Assembly: GCA_026027325.1 (NCBI GenBank) | Contig: JAMSLZ010000002.1 | Location: 1,178,001 to 1,242,000, forward strand | Direction of reading: 5' to 3' | DNA: 64,000 nt | From: Actinomucor elegans | Taxonomy: Eukaryota; Mucoromycota; Mucoromycetes; Mucorales; Mucoraceae | Part shown: one piece after another, positions 1-12,294 of the stretch | Layout of the letters: each line of letters opens with the position of its first letter | Position numbering within the stretch: position 1 is the first letter of the stretch | Program-made: the position numbers and the translations under genes | The notes under the pieces: generated by a model | The model's database searches: none | What the model saw: the letters and a program-made list of their open reading frames with translations, nothing else | What the model was told of the DNA's origin: nothing

Positions 1-2854
1 TCAAATATCATCATTATTTTGATTTACTCAACAAAATAACAAAAGAACCTTATTCAGGTAACGAAGATCATCAATTAACAATGTGTCTGAGCTGGCAAAA
101 TTAACTTAACATATCTAGGGCTTATTCTAAGCAAGAGTTGCTAATCAGATGCGACATTAGATCGAAATGGGTAGAGATCACTTCTGTTAACAATGATTGT
201 TGTTGCGCATGTCTAATCTCTATGCTGTATGAATTATAAAAAAAAATTGAAACTCGCAAATTCCCAATGAAAATTTTAAAATCCTTGCCTACAAGACCAT
301 GAGTAACATGTTCATTACTTGTATAGGACTTTTATTCCTTTTCAAATGATGCAGACTTTGTAAGCAAATAAAAAGAAGGCTTTTGAGCTAGAAAATAAAA
401 TCCCTTTTTTTTTGTGTGTCTCCCAGTGATGTAGCCTCTGATAAAAATGGCCCACAATTATTAATCTTAGTTCATTAGATAGATCACGTTTTTATTTACT
501 AATTTTTGTATATCCAAGCGTTTAGTACAGTTATTTGTTAAGTTAAATGGAGCTTAGTATTTAAAGAATCTTCGTCGCATGTTATCGTAGATGGATGATG
601 GATGGCCGATGATTTAATATCAGACAATGAATCGAATCTTCTATGTTTGACGTCCAGGTACTAAATCTTTACATCTGAAATTTCAAATAATGAATATAGA
701 AGACATGTACGTATAGTAATGTTTTTATAGATTAATATAAATTATATATAAAATGAGTTTCTTTGGGGTAGTGGTAAATTGAATAGTGAATCGCTGATAC
801 AATTAGGAAAAAGCACCAGGTTTTTGTATTTTCCTAGTAACGCCAGATGGATATCTATAATCCTAAAACTTACTGAAAGGCAAAAGAGAACACTTTATTT
901 TCACTATTTCTCAAAAAATAAGGCTATTATCTTGACTAGTTGTTTGTATATATACAATTTTCTAGATGTGAAAGTACTGTCTAAGTGGTATACTAGACTT
1001 TTTTTTTTTTTTGTTCAATCGGCTCTAGCAGCTAATGAGGTAAAAGCTTACATGTAGTGGTACTAGTAGGTATTTTAAGAATGCATCAATAGGATACATT
1101 ACAAAGCAATTGCAGGAGCCATCGATTACGGGTCGTATGTATTAGTGATAATGAGTCATATTTTTGTCTGTATCTAACCAAAAGAATGAAGACAGAGAGC
1201 CTCGGTTTGATGATAGTAATTATTACTGATCTGCGTTAGGCATATATACCCCACAAGGAGGTCACTCTTGAAGGAAAAAAAAGTAATTCTTTTAATAAGA
1301 AGCCTGCATTTATCTGCTGCAAAGCAATATAACCTTACGAAGCTATGTATCGTTTACTAACGTATGTATCTATAGTCCTTAGAGTGTTTGTAGCTTCTAA
1401 TGACTAAATTGGCTATGCAATTGCTATCCACGTGCATTTCTGGCGAAATCTGATCGACCATTGTTTGAGAATAATTCACGCGTTCAGTTAAAAGGAGCCC
1501 AATGAAGCCTTAAAAGGCAAATGTATCCAGAAAAGCTGGAATGACACTATTGTGTATTCAATGTTTGTACCCCTATAACTGCAAGCTGATCAAATGGAAA
1601 GGAGAAATTGGCTTTAACGCGACATATGACGTTTGAACCAATTAACTAACAGTTTGGCAATTAATGGACTTGCTCTTTGGTTTGGATAACGCTACGTAAA
1701 GAATAACTTTGATTGATTTCATTGACTACTAGTAATACTAAACCCAAAGATAAAGAAGGATTGCTGCCATCTTGGAATTTCACATCGTTTGGTTAAGAAA
1801 AGAGAGACATATACCCGTAGAAAATGGTATAAGTGTAATGTTTCTTCTTGGCATCTATAGCATCGTAAATCGGATCTCCTTCTTTTCTCAATAATATATA
1901 TATATATATATTTGAAAAGGGCTCAGAATCGCTGGCACTATGAAATAGTAGATAGTACTGAATTGGTTACTATTTCTGATGATGTTAGGTTTCAAATACA
2001 TCACTGGAATTTTTGGTATTTGAATTAGCTTGTATCTTTTTTAGTTATTGGCTATACGCGTAATGAATGGTATTGAAGTGCCACAACAATGACTGTCATT
2101 GTTATAATACAACTTTTAATTTTTAATTGCAACTCTTCAATCATTTCATTATATAATAAACTAGGTTCTTACCTATTCATATATCTTAATATTATAACTG
2201 TGTTTTTGAATATTAGTTGGATACCTTATTATATAATTCGTATTCACTATCTTCTCATAATTGAAATGTATACTATTCTTTTATTACACTCATGATGTTA
2301 TTCTTAATATCATTGCTCTATACTCATTATTATATTTATATTTTTTATTCATTATTACTTCAATCTCTTCTTAGTTGGATTACTTGTAAACCTGATGCTC
2401 ATTACAGAATATACGCTTTGCGTCTTGTTCTTTTGGTTTAGTTTATTTTCTGGTTAAATCACCACTGCTGTGCGTAACAACGTGTATATGAGTGGGAGTA
2501 TCAGATAAAAGTTTGATTTTAGAGATTTCGTTATGAAGCATTTGCAAAAATTCTACTTTTAATATTACTCAAGTAAGAGATTCGTCACAGTAGTCAGTCT
2601 ACTGTCGTGAGCAGAGATGTACATTTTAGTGTAGATTTATATAAAAGTGTAATTAAGAGATAAAAGATGATCTTTATTCATTTAGCGTTCTATTTGATAT
2701 TTATACTAATTAAAAGGTTACGCACAAATCTGTGTGTACCTGACACTACCTTGACTAGACAATAGTTTAAATAAAATACCTTCCATTGTAAGCTTTCCTC
2801 CAAAAAACCCACAGTTAAACATCGAAATAAAAAAAGCGAAAAAAATTGTTACTT
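1..2854. other. Gene-free left flank
   Basis: No reading frame here has codon structure, splice signals or motifs that support a gene. The stretch is AT-rich with short T and A runs and a TA microsatellite near 1890-1910. The only recognisable item is one member of a dispersed repeat at 141-178. Confidence 0.5.
141..178 (+). repeat. Dispersed AGATGC...GATC repeat, copy
   Basis: The segment reads CTAATCAGATGCGACATT and then a GATCGAAA-type block, matching a short family seen in many other non-coding stretches of the window (for example 25244-25280 and 55151-55215). Confidence 0.45.
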
Positions 2855-2936
2855 TGCAGATTGCGAGATTCGAACTCGCGCCACTTTCGTGATTACGACC
2901 TGAACGTAACGCATTAGACCACTCTGCCAAACCTGC
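2855..2936 (-). tRNA. tRNA-Leu: tRNA-Leu(CAG)
   Basis: Read on the minus strand, this 82-nt sequence folds as a class II tRNA. The acceptor stem is GCAGGTT paired with AATCTGC, followed by discriminator A. The D-arm contains AGAGTGG. The anticodon stem TTACG/CGTAA encloses loop TTCAGGT with anticodon CAG. A long variable arm is typical of leucine tRNAs, and the T-stem GCGAG/CTCGC encloses TTCGAAT. There is no intron. It decodes CTG. Confidence 0.95.
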
Positions 2937-3225
2937 GGTACTCTTCTTGTTAGGTTTTAAACTTTAATTTATACGTGAAAAATAATTGCCATGTCACGTG
3001 ATATTTATTGCTTTAAAGTAGAACCTAGTTATTGTTATTAGTCTAGTGGTAAATATAGACTATTTACCTACACAAGCATAAGAATTTAGTAGTTTACTTT
3101 ATGTTATATCCGTTACTAAAGACGAAGGATATAGTTTAAAATACAAAGATAAAAGATTTAGACAGTGCGGTAAAAATTATTGTAGTAAAAATATAAGACC
3201 TATCTGAGAAACAATTTAAAAACTA

Positions 3226-3427
3226 TTGGTTTTTTCCAAACGGTTTGCGCATCAGATTTTTTTTTTTGCGCTCCGAATTTTTTTTTTTGCGTCCCCGAAT
3301 TTTTTTTTTGCGCACAAGGATTTAATTTTTTGCGTACCTAGTTTTTTTTTTTGCGCATCAGATTTTTTCAGTTTGCGCATAAGTTTTTTTTAGTTTACGT
3401 GCTTGTTCTTTTCTCAAGTTTTTTAAA
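3226..3427 (+). repeat. Left long terminal inverted repeat with phased 21-22 bp units
   Basis: The repeat matches 12295-12496 in reverse complement, differing mainly in T-run lengths and near its inner end. Internally it is built of degenerate units of the form GCG plus about six bases plus a T-run. The GCG (or ACG) cores lie at 3247, 3268, 3289, 3310, 3332, 3353, 3375 and 3397, a constant spacing of 21-22 bp. Confidence 0.92.
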
Positions 3428-3889
3428 GTAAAAATGTGTAATAATGTTCCCCATGAATACATGCATTGCTTCAACATTATTGATGAAATTCCTGAAGTTA
3501 CTGCAATGGAAGTAGAAGAAGAAGTTCAAATGGATTTGTATGAAACCACTGCCTTAGAATGGCACGAATGGCAACCAGGTGTAGATGAGAAGAAGCCTGT
3601 CAAAGAAGCTGAGCCAGACATAAAAAGGATAATGGATTTCGGTAGCTTTCAGGCTTTTCTCAAGTATTCACAAGAAACCCCTATAGCTAGTCAACAAGAG
3701 GCGACAACGAGTCAACAAGTAGTAGAAAGCAAACTAAGAACCGCCTCCAAGGCTACGACTGCTAAAAAGACTAGAGGCCCATATCGCTCTTACTCAGCCC
3801 TTCAAGTACAAGAACTGCTTGACCTTGTCATCGAACAAGGGATGTCTGCAAGACAAGCAGGACTAACTGTGGGTATTGTTGTAAGAACA

Positions 3890-3909
3890 CACTATGGCGA
3901 AAATATTGT
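3890..3909 (+). repeat. Left terminal inverted repeat of CACTA element
   Basis: Exact 20-bp match to the reverse complement of 11248-11267. It interrupts the codon series of the host transposase immediately after the ACA codon at 3887-3889. Confidence 0.95.
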
Positions 3910-5503
3910 GTGCTACCCATAATATTATGTGGTAAAACGACGATTTTATTATCATTTACCTACTAATACTATAGATTTACCTACTAATAATAATCTGCGA
4001 ACCAATGAAATTAGAGCAATTATTTTCTATGGCTGCGCAATTAACAGTGCTTTGCTCATTTATTAGTGGTTACTCCTAATATTAGTGGAAAGCAGACAAT
4101 AATGTTATGGGTTTAGTCAATATTATAACATAAATTGACAATAAGAAAGAAAAGCCTGAACTCCATTTTATTTGCAAACAATTTTTATGTATTCTTGTCT
4201 TTTGCCGATGAAAGCCAAATCTTGCAAACTTCTTATAAATGAGTACATGAAATTCTGATGCTTGTACGCAACAACATAATCCTCGTTTATTTTATTTACT
4301 AAAATGAACTCTGCTTTTCGTTTCAACGATCTTTTATGTAAATTCCTAGAAACGTTTAATTTCAACGTTTGTCAAAAATAATGTTGAACAATTGTCTTTC
4401 AAATGCGTTTATTATTCGTTGAAAAGTCTCTTATACAGGTCAGGTTGCAAAAAATTCTCTTGTAAATTACTCTTTTGGAAACAAGAACGAATCGCTAGTT
4501 CCATTTAATAAGCTGAGCACTTTCATTGCCGTGATTTAGCCTTTGGCTAATAGCTGTGTATTTAAAATGCTGAATGACATTAAGAATGAGCTGCCATTAA
4601 GTGTCTAATTTACTCAATTTTATGTTTAGTAAAATTATAGAATAAAGAAAGAAAGAAAGAAAAAAAGAAAATACATTGCGTTAAAAAAAAAGAAATACAT
4701 TGCGTAAAAAAAAAGAAATATATTGCGTAAAAAAAGAGATAAATTATTGTGTAAAAAAAAAATAGGTCAAGTAGCGATTATTAATTGCCAGTAATCTTAG
4801 TCATTATTGCTAGGCGGTTATTTAACTAGATGATTTATTGTCAAAATCATATATCCACTTCTCAAACTACAAAAAAACGCGTTCGTTTTTGGACTTTCGA
4901 GTAATTGATGATTATGATAGAATTCTTAATGACGATCGAAAGCTTCAAAAACATGCACGTTTTTTTAGGTGCTAGAAAACTACAATCGATGAACATTTTT
5001 GCTGTCTGTTGGAAAATTAATCCGCATTGCTTGATAATAAACTAATTTTACTATAAAGATAAACAAGAGCATTAATCATATTTTACATTTGGTTTTAAAG
5101 ATTAACTGGAGCAACTAAATAGTCAATTAACATTATTGAATGATGAATATAGAACTGTATAACTTGGGTTATCCTGGTTCTATATTTCTGATATTATGAA
5201 ATAATTTCTTAAACATCAGGGAAATGGGTTAAATTTTTGATTAAGAAATGTTTTTACATTCTGTTGCAAGATTGCTAATACCTTTCTCTCGAATTAATAA
5301 CATGATATATAAAAACGAGTTAAATTATCTATAGTTTATATCTACTACAGAAAGTGTAAATACCTATTTTACTTTTGCTATATTATGATGAAGTCCTTTT
5401 GGAGGGAAGCTTTATATTATTTTCGGTGGTTTAAATACATAATCAATTCAGAGAACAATTTTATTTCAAAATAAAACGCTTTTTGCTCTTGTCTTCATGC
5501 TAT
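3910..5503. other. Left non-coding arm of CACTA element with subterminal motifs
   Basis: No supportable gene. Subterminal motif copies are visible at 3913-3932 (TACCCATAATATTAT) and about 4070-4088 (CTCCTAATATTA). A short tandem array lies at 4655-4760. Confidence 0.6.
4655..4760. repeat. Four-copy 23-24 bp A-rich tandem repeat
   Basis: Units of the form ATACATTGCGT followed by an A-run and GAA repeat with ATTGCG or ATTGTG cores at 4675, 4699, 4722 and 4746. The array lies inside the CACTA element and is preceded by a GAAA microsatellite. Confidence 0.7.
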
Positions 5504-8476
5504 TTACAAACGACTTAATATGCCAGCATTTTGCTCTAGATCTTGTTTAAATATATGATGAGAGATGATCTTGAACTCTTTCTCATTAGATTCACTTGAA
5601 CGCACAAGACCTACACTGGCAACAATATCTTCAAACCGACAGACAGCGTAACTGTGTGCACCGCTACTGTGCAGCTCAACCAAAGCAATAGTCTTGTCAT
5701 ATTTGGTAGTTGCATTCTTTTTCGCTAAATCAACCAAAGCCAAATACTGTGGTCTACCATTGAATGAATGCTCGAAAAAGAAAACGATAGAACCAATGAA
5801 CCAGCTTTCACGAATGGAATTATTTCGACTATTAACAAAGGTTGGTTAATCAAAGAGGTTTTTGTTCTTGAGCTAATTACTTACTTCAAGTAGCTGGCAG
5901 TGATCATCACGTAATTGTTTCCTCGACGATATTCATTTATATGGCTTTTATACATGGTAGACGTATATACATTGCCATATGCCCAGGCACGACCAGCGAT
6001 GGAAATACTATTCAACGAATCAATTTCAGCAATATTTACACCATTTGCTTCAGTACGGCGATAGTAATGCAATAGCGCCTTCAAAAAAGTTTGAGTGGAG
6101 ACACCAAAGGGAAGAGTATCCACTGAAATATTACTAAAGGGAGCCCATAATTGTGGATCACTAGCATCACCAGAAGGGTTATTCCTGAAAGTGGATTCGC
6201 TGTATTTTCGAGGAGTGATCAGGTCAAGCTCAGTATGAACATCCCAAGTCTGGCTGTTTATATGATTACGCGTTATGAGTCTTTCCAAGATATTACCAGC
6301 GTTTGCGCCAGCATCAACCTTTGACTTGATGAGCTTTTTGTATTTTCCGATGCTTCTTTCCATTGATCGGGCGGAATATGCTCTCAACACACCTTGTTGT
6401 TTGATCATATAGACTATATGCGAAAGGTAGTGTTGAACAGGCTTGAATACACCGGAATGAATACGCTTTGCCTTGATTTCTGCCAACAAAAATTCTTGCC
6501 ATTCTTTGATATATCTTTGGAAAGTATGTAAGTAAACTAGATTTATGAGTACAAAAAAAATATATTTACCTTTCCATCAGAATAAGGTCTTCAATAGAAA
6601 GTTCCCATTTAAGAGCCAATGCGACAGCTTTTGTCAGATGAATCAATGGTTTCTTAGCGGATTCTTGAATCAATTCAGGAACGAACAAGGTGGGAATCAT
6701 ATATAAGAAAATATCAATCCAGTCAACAGCACGTTTGCCACCACTCTTGATAATTGGATCTTCCCATTTGGATGAAAAGGATGTCGGTACAGTGGCTCTA
6801 GAAGCTTCAACAAGTTTACCAATTTTGATGAGCGATAATTTTGGAATATAGAAAGTATACGGCCATTCATCAGCAGACTTCAATCGGGCATCACTCAATT
6901 CATCTTCATTGGGCTTATATCGAGTTTTTCTTGCTGCATTGTACTCTTTACCCATGTCGACTGTCAGCATATTGAATACGTGTTGAGCGATACCTTGTCC
7001 GAGAAGATGCATTTCGTCTAAACCAAAAAAAGTAGCGCCAGTAAAACTGGGAAGTATTGCAAATGGTGTTGCAGACTTGATACTGTAGCTCTATGAGGTA
7101 AAAAGAAAAAGAAATGTTAAAAACTTGTAAAGATTAATGCTGATTATAGTACTTACATTCGCTGCATCTGGGGAAATGAAATCGTTTCTGCTTCTGATCT
7201 CATTGTCGATCGTTAAAAAACAATTATGATAATCATGACGTTCAGCTTGGACACGACAAATACGGCAACCAAACGTAGCCATATGACCAATATGATTTGC
7301 AAGCTCAGCTGCAGCAGGAAGATCACCAGTAGCCATCACCAAGTTGACTTTAGCTTGACAAACAATTACACCATCCTTTTGTACAAGCATGCCTTTGGTA
7401 GACAGAGCATGAAACTCATCAATAATAGGCTTTAAAAAGGTATGCATGTACTTTGGGTAGTTTGGACCTGGCAAGATCGCCAATTGAAGCATGTATTCGT
7501 CTTGGTAGCGGTATTCTGGGGGAATGTTCATATTCAAGAGATGGATGATTGTTAACTTGTCCCCTTTATGATTCTTGCTAGTACAGAAACCATCGACAAA
7601 AAGAACCATTGCGACATCATCTTCACCGGAAAACAGAATGCTATTATCCTTAAAGTACTTGTATGCTGCACCATCAAAGTAATCTTTATATTCACCGTCA
7701 GTTGATTTATAGTTGTAGCGGTATTTCATCAAGTCTCTTGTCTTTGCATTCGCAAGCATTTGAGCGACTTGTTCACCAATAGGAAGCATCTTCATAGAGC
7801 GACGAGGTTTACCATGATCATCAAAGCGATTTTCTTTACAAGCAGGGTTTTTACATTGAATAGTCTCTATATCTTCCTTTTCAAACAGCATGCAACCATT
7901 GACGCAGACATCATGAAAATGACATTGAATATTGGTTTTTGCTTTAAGAGTACGATCCAAGGTATCAGGGAACATGAGAGTGGATGGTAGGTAACCTATA
8001 TATAATGGGAATAAAAGCTGATAAGTACTTTTTTTTTAACTCTATTTGAATAGATACATACCCAATCCATCGGTTTTACGGCTCTCTTCATTGTTTTTGA
8101 TTATGGTACGCATTAGATAGACAAGTTCTCTTTGAGCCTCTCGAGGAATACCATACGTGTCGCAAATATCTCTCAATTGGATGCTATTTAATTCCGTATT
8201 GGTGAAAAGGTTTTGATCCGAGGATTTGACGTTGTAAGCAATTGGAGTAGGCTCTATTTCAAACAAGGTATATTGTTAAATTAAAAGCTTTAGTAATATA
8301 TCTGTTAACTCACCTTGGACAGGAATGCTAGCTTCTTGCGTTTGGACGACCCTTTGTTTTCTATGATCACGATTATGGCTATAGTGATTACTCCTAGCTT
8401 TAACAGTTTTGAATGGCCTCAAACAAGTAGCGCAAGTATATTTATATGGTGTAGCAGAAGAGGAAACTTTGCCCAT
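5504..8476 (-). CDS. tnp2-family (Transposase_21) transposase, six exons
   Basis: Exons on the minus strand are 8476-8314, 8253-8062, 7995-7157, 7090-6570, 6514-5885 and 5828-5504. All five introns are GT-AG and 55-66 bp long, and the frame holds throughout, giving 889 residues. An N-terminal C2H2-type finger has C15, C18, H31 and H34 or H38. A second Cys-rich knuckle follows at about residues 143-171. The catalytic core includes D253 (LFVDGF), D343 with the following FGCRIC cysteines (362, 365), and the DEMH motif at 423-426. These match the layout of tnp2 transposases of CACTA elements, which cut and join element ends. No stop or frameshift is visible, so the enzyme may be functional. It reads opposite to the interrupted host transposase and diverges from the gene at 8882. 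Confidence 0.9.
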
Positions 8477-8881
8477 TTAAAGATAAGTAAAAACAAGTAA
8501 ATATATCGAATTAATGAATAGCGGTTTTGTTGTTTAGAAAAAGCAGGTCTTAAATACGTTTGCTTGGTCTACAATTGACAGAGTTCTCAATGGTAATTCA
8601 TTGTTTTAGGCTGTTGAATCCTTTGAACTAATCAGCTTTTCATATTACTCAGCCTTCCAGATTATTCAGATATCGAATACATTTTAATGGATCCTTATGA
8701 TTTCTAATCAAGCTAATTCCTTTCCAAGTCAGTCATACCTGTCAGTAAGCTTACTTTCCAGAAAGCTCTTTGGACATTAGTAAGGATTACTAATGGATAA
8801 ATGGTAAAGTACGCTTATAAAACAGTTAAATAGCTCAAATCATTCAATCACTTTTCTTTATAATATATTTACTTTATAGCT
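8477..8881. promoter_or_regulatory. Bidirectional promoter region inside CACTA element
   Basis: The 405-bp gap separates the two divergent genes of the element. A TATAAAA box at 8816-8822 sits 60-66 bp before the ATG at 8882. No equally clear box was found for the minus-strand transposase. Confidence 0.6.
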
Positions 8882-9964
8882 ATGTCAAACAACAACAACA
8901 ATAATTGGAGCGTCTACTTTGAGAAGATTGAACAAGAAATCTTAATCAACCGTCGTTTAATTCAAGATTTGATCCAAATATTAGCACCTCTATTTCCTCG
9001 AGAAGCTTCGAGGGTTTCATCTAACGAAGAAATTGAACAAGCACTTGACGATGGTACAATCATATCTGAAGCATGTTACTACATTCAGTTTTATTAACCT
9101 CTTAGCTTGTCATATATAGCTGAACGAGAAGCAATTGCAAATGCTTTGAATCCTAATTTACGTAGTAAACGGTCAATCCCAAAAGTGCTAGAAGAAGCAA
9201 AAGTGCGTTATCAACAAAAGGCAACCAAGACAAATGTCACCCCTTCTGCACCATTAAGGTTATATGCCCTCTTGAAACACCTCAAGTATATAAAAGGCCA
9301 ACAAAATGAACTGACCGATGATGATGTTCAACCGCAATACAATACGTTGAAATACTTGGCAAGAGATGTCTTGAAAGACATGGAAAGGGCAAATATAAAT
9401 ATTGTTGGTAAAACTTGGAGTGAAATTGGCGAAGAGGATACCAGCATTCAAGAACGTTATGCTTTGCTTTTAGAGAAACGTGCTTTAGATGTGGGCTTGC
9501 ATCTGCATCTCTGTGTAGAGATGTGGGCTGCCAAGTTACTTTTATCTGAAGCACTCAAAAACAAGAAGACTGTACGTACCAGAAGTAATTCTGCTGAAGA
9601 AGGTGAAAGTCAACAAAATCAAGAATCTGTTGAAGACAATGAGATTGAATCGTTCTTCAGGTTAGATGCTTTTTTATTTCTGTTTTTATATCTTTATTAA
9701 TATGCTTGTTATGCAAATAGTGTGGATAATCAGCATATCCTTGTTGATCGTCTAGCTACTTCTGTTGCTCCAGTTGGTCTTGCATCTCCAATTGCTAGCT
9801 TGTTGGATCTACATTCTGCTCGCTCATCAACGAAAAGAAAAGCCATTACGGTTCAACCTGACGTTGGTGAAGATGAGGAGGCTGGATCTGACAATCGTTC
9901 CAAAGAAGCGGATTCCAATAAGCGTAAACCACGCTCTAAGAAAAATACAAAAAAAACGAAATAA
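8882..9964 (+). CDS. Second gene of CACTA element, basic-tailed accessory protein
   Basis: Exons are 8882-9053, 9120-9660 and 9721-9964, with GT-AG introns of 66 and 60 bp. The frame holds and yields 318 residues. The protein begins with a short Asn run and is mostly helical in composition. A KTWSEIGEED segment near residues 155-165 vaguely recalls SANT/Myb-like folds. The tail is strongly basic and lysine-rich (KRKPRSKKNTKK), consistent with a nuclear localisation or DNA-binding tail. I do not recognise a family. CACTA elements often encode a second, DNA-binding protein that recognises subterminal repeats (TnpA of En/Spm). By position this could be an analogue, but that is inference. A TATA box lies 60 bp upstream. 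Confidence 0.78.
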
Positions 9965-11247
9965 ATATAGACGTTTTTTTATTGGTTTAAGTAGCTGACG
10001 TAGCATTTTTCTGCGGCTTTTCAGTATTAAGAAAAACTTTTTTACACCAATCTTGAGTTTCTTTCTTTTTTTTCGTTTGCTAAATTGGCACATTAAACGT
10101 AAGGTTTCTTGACATTTGTCACTCTTATTGCGCACAACACTTTAACTGAAGCTTCTGTATAATAGGAATTAACCTCAATGTCAGCTTGTAATTGTGTTTT
10201 TTTTTCCAAGCTTTCGAATATTTCCCTCGTTCTTAATGTCGTAATTATCTATAAATACGTCGTCATTCATACTGCTTATATTCTTATACTGACTTGTATT
10301 CTTAAATACTTATACCACTTCAGTAATACTTATAGCCAGTAATGCCATATAGCTTTTGAACCTTTACTATTAGTTTTAAAGCTAATAACCATTAAGTAAG
10401 TGCAATGATTACTAATCCATTAATTTCTTTGTATATTAATCTAATACTGTTATAATAGATTTAGTTGTGTATATATACAAGACGAAGACTATTAAAACTG
10501 TAGCCCAGTGAATTATAATTGATTGTGTCTGATATAGTGTTGGTAAGTCTGTAGCAATAGCGAGTTTCATTCAAGAATCTAATCATTACTTACTTTAGGA
10601 AAAGATGATTAAAATATGCTATTATACAAGCGTGGGCCATTCTTCTAAAGGTTAGTTCAAATATACTCTTAAAATATTGTTTCATCAACGATAACTGACA
10701 TTATTTATACAGTTATTTGCTTAATTCATTTACCTGTTACTTGCCAGTGGGACATAAATTCTTTTATACTTGTATGACAATAAGGTAAGTTAAATACTGT
10801 TCGTGTGTGATAGAAAGCTGGTTATTGTATATTCAGCTATTGAAGGCTAGTGTGTATTAGAGTAATATCTGTTGAAGTTATATATTATATAAATAAAAAA
10901 AATAGCAATTAAATTATTATCTGAATAACCAAAATGACTATAATATTATTAGTAGTGTATTGTGAATATATGATAGAAAACTAATAATAATATTGATTAT
11001 AAATCATCAATATGGAGGGATTAATCCATACTATTATTGACTGGAAACCACTACTATTATACAATTTACCCATAATAATATTGAAGGAAAACCCTTAATA
11101 TTATAGTATTTACCCATAATATTATCGAATAAGAGTCACTAATATTATCAACCGCCGAAAAAACACTGCCTAGAAATTGACAATAATTATTAGCAGAACT
11201 ATAGTCGATTTTACCCCTAATATTATCAACTTTTGGGCAAAAAACCG
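9965..11247. other. Right non-coding arm of CACTA element with subterminal motifs
   Basis: AT-rich with no supportable gene. Near the right end the motif (T)ACCCATAATATTAT or CTAATATTATCAA recurs around 11068, 11112, 11135 and 11212, matching copies in the left arm. Confidence 0.6.
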
Positions 11248-11267
11248 ACAATATTTTCGCCATAGTG
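11248..11267 (-). repeat. Right terminal inverted repeat of CACTA element
   Basis: Exact 20-bp inverted copy of 3890-3909, followed directly by the duplicated ACA at 11268-11270. Confidence 0.95.
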
Positions 11268-12294
11268 ACAGCCCAACATTATGTGAAAACATACAAAGAT
11301 GATGAGGAGAAGCGTTTGCCAGGTACCAAAAAAGTATCACGTCTGGGAGGGAATAATCGGAAGCTTGAGCCAAAGCATACCGACTTTCTTTGTCAATATT
11401 ATGACACTGCTGCTGCCGCTGTTTTATGGGAGGCAAGAGATGCATTACTTTCCGCTTTCCCAGACATTCAGTCGATCACCCTTTCCGGTCTTCATAAGCA
11501 TCTTGTTCAGCATGCGTCCCTCACCCTCAAGAAGTTGGATAAAATTGTTGCTGCGAGGAATTCTGAGAATACTTTAAAGCAACGAAGAGAGAGAGTATTG
11601 GAGTGGATGGGTGATAAGGAAATGAATTGGTTTGGCAACTGCGTTTTTATTGACGAAGCAGGATTTAATATGCACATCAGACGAAATTTCGGTAGATCCA
11701 AGCGGGGACTACCAGCTAAAATCGTACTTCCTTCAAACAGGGGAATTACGATCACTATAATTGGGGCAATATGCGAGAAAGGAGTTATTGACTTAACTTT
11801 GCGCAAGCCAAAGGCTGTCCAGAAGAAAGGCGCTTCCAATAAGAAGAGAAAGAGAGATGATGGTGAAGCAGCTGAAGTATCGAAGGCAAACGCAAGAATT
11901 GGTACACGAAGCGAGCACTTCTTGCAATTTATCAGTAATGTTATGGATACACTTGATGAGCATGAAATATCTGGTCGCTATCTTATCTTAGATAACGCTG
12001 CTATACACAAAGTCGCTGCTGTCCAAGAACTCATTGAAAGTCGCGGATATAAAGCTGTTTACTTGCCTCCTTACTCACCTTTCCTAAATCCAATTGAACT
12101 TTTTTGGTCGAAAGTCAAAGCTGGTGTAAAGAGAGACTGTCTCACAGCAACAGATAATTTGAGTGCTAGGATTATTGAGTCAGCAAAACAAGTTACTGTG
12201 GAAGACTGTCACAACTGGATTAAGCATTCTGTTTCATTTTTTGATAGGTGTTTGGCTCTTGAGCCAATGCTTTAGTAAATTATGTTATAAATAA

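Larger units (their letters stand above)
3890..11267. mobile_element. CACTA (EnSpm/tnp2-type) DNA transposon, 7.4 kb
   Basis: A perfect 20-bp terminal inverted repeat, CACTATGGCGAAAATATTGT, lies at 3890-3909 and inverted at 11248-11267. The trinucleotide ACA flanks both ends (3887-3889 and 11268-11270). A CACTA start and a 3-bp duplication are hallmarks of the CACTA superfamily, and the major gene encodes a tnp2-family transposase. Subterminal regions contain repeated TACCCATAATATTAT-like motifs at both ends, as usual for these elements. Two genes diverge from a central promoter at 8477-8881. Fungal relatives are sometimes called Plavaka, but I cannot place the clade by eye. Confidence 0.93.
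3434..12275 (+). pseudogene. Tc1/mariner DDE transposase gene split by transposon insertion
   Basis: The gene starts at ATG 3434 just inside the left inverted repeat. Its first 152 codons (3434-3889) end in a helix-turn-helix-like region (residues about 110-150, motif SARQAG). The remainder runs from 11271 to the TAG at 12273-12275. The two parts are in the same frame, so one continuous frame of 486 residues results if the insert and one ACA duplication are ignored. The downstream part carries the catalytic triad: D in VFIDEAGF, D in LILDNAAIH, and E in LNPIELFW. Thirty-four residues separate the last two acidic residues. A basic KKRKRDD stretch lies between the first and second D. I see no stop or frameshift in either part, so the insertion is the only visible lesion. 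Confidence 0.9.

Noticed and set aside
4168..4365. 65-residue minus-strand open frame in the CACTA left arm
   Set aside because: No domain, no splice link to the transposase, and it lies in AT-rich non-coding DNA downstream of the transposase stop.
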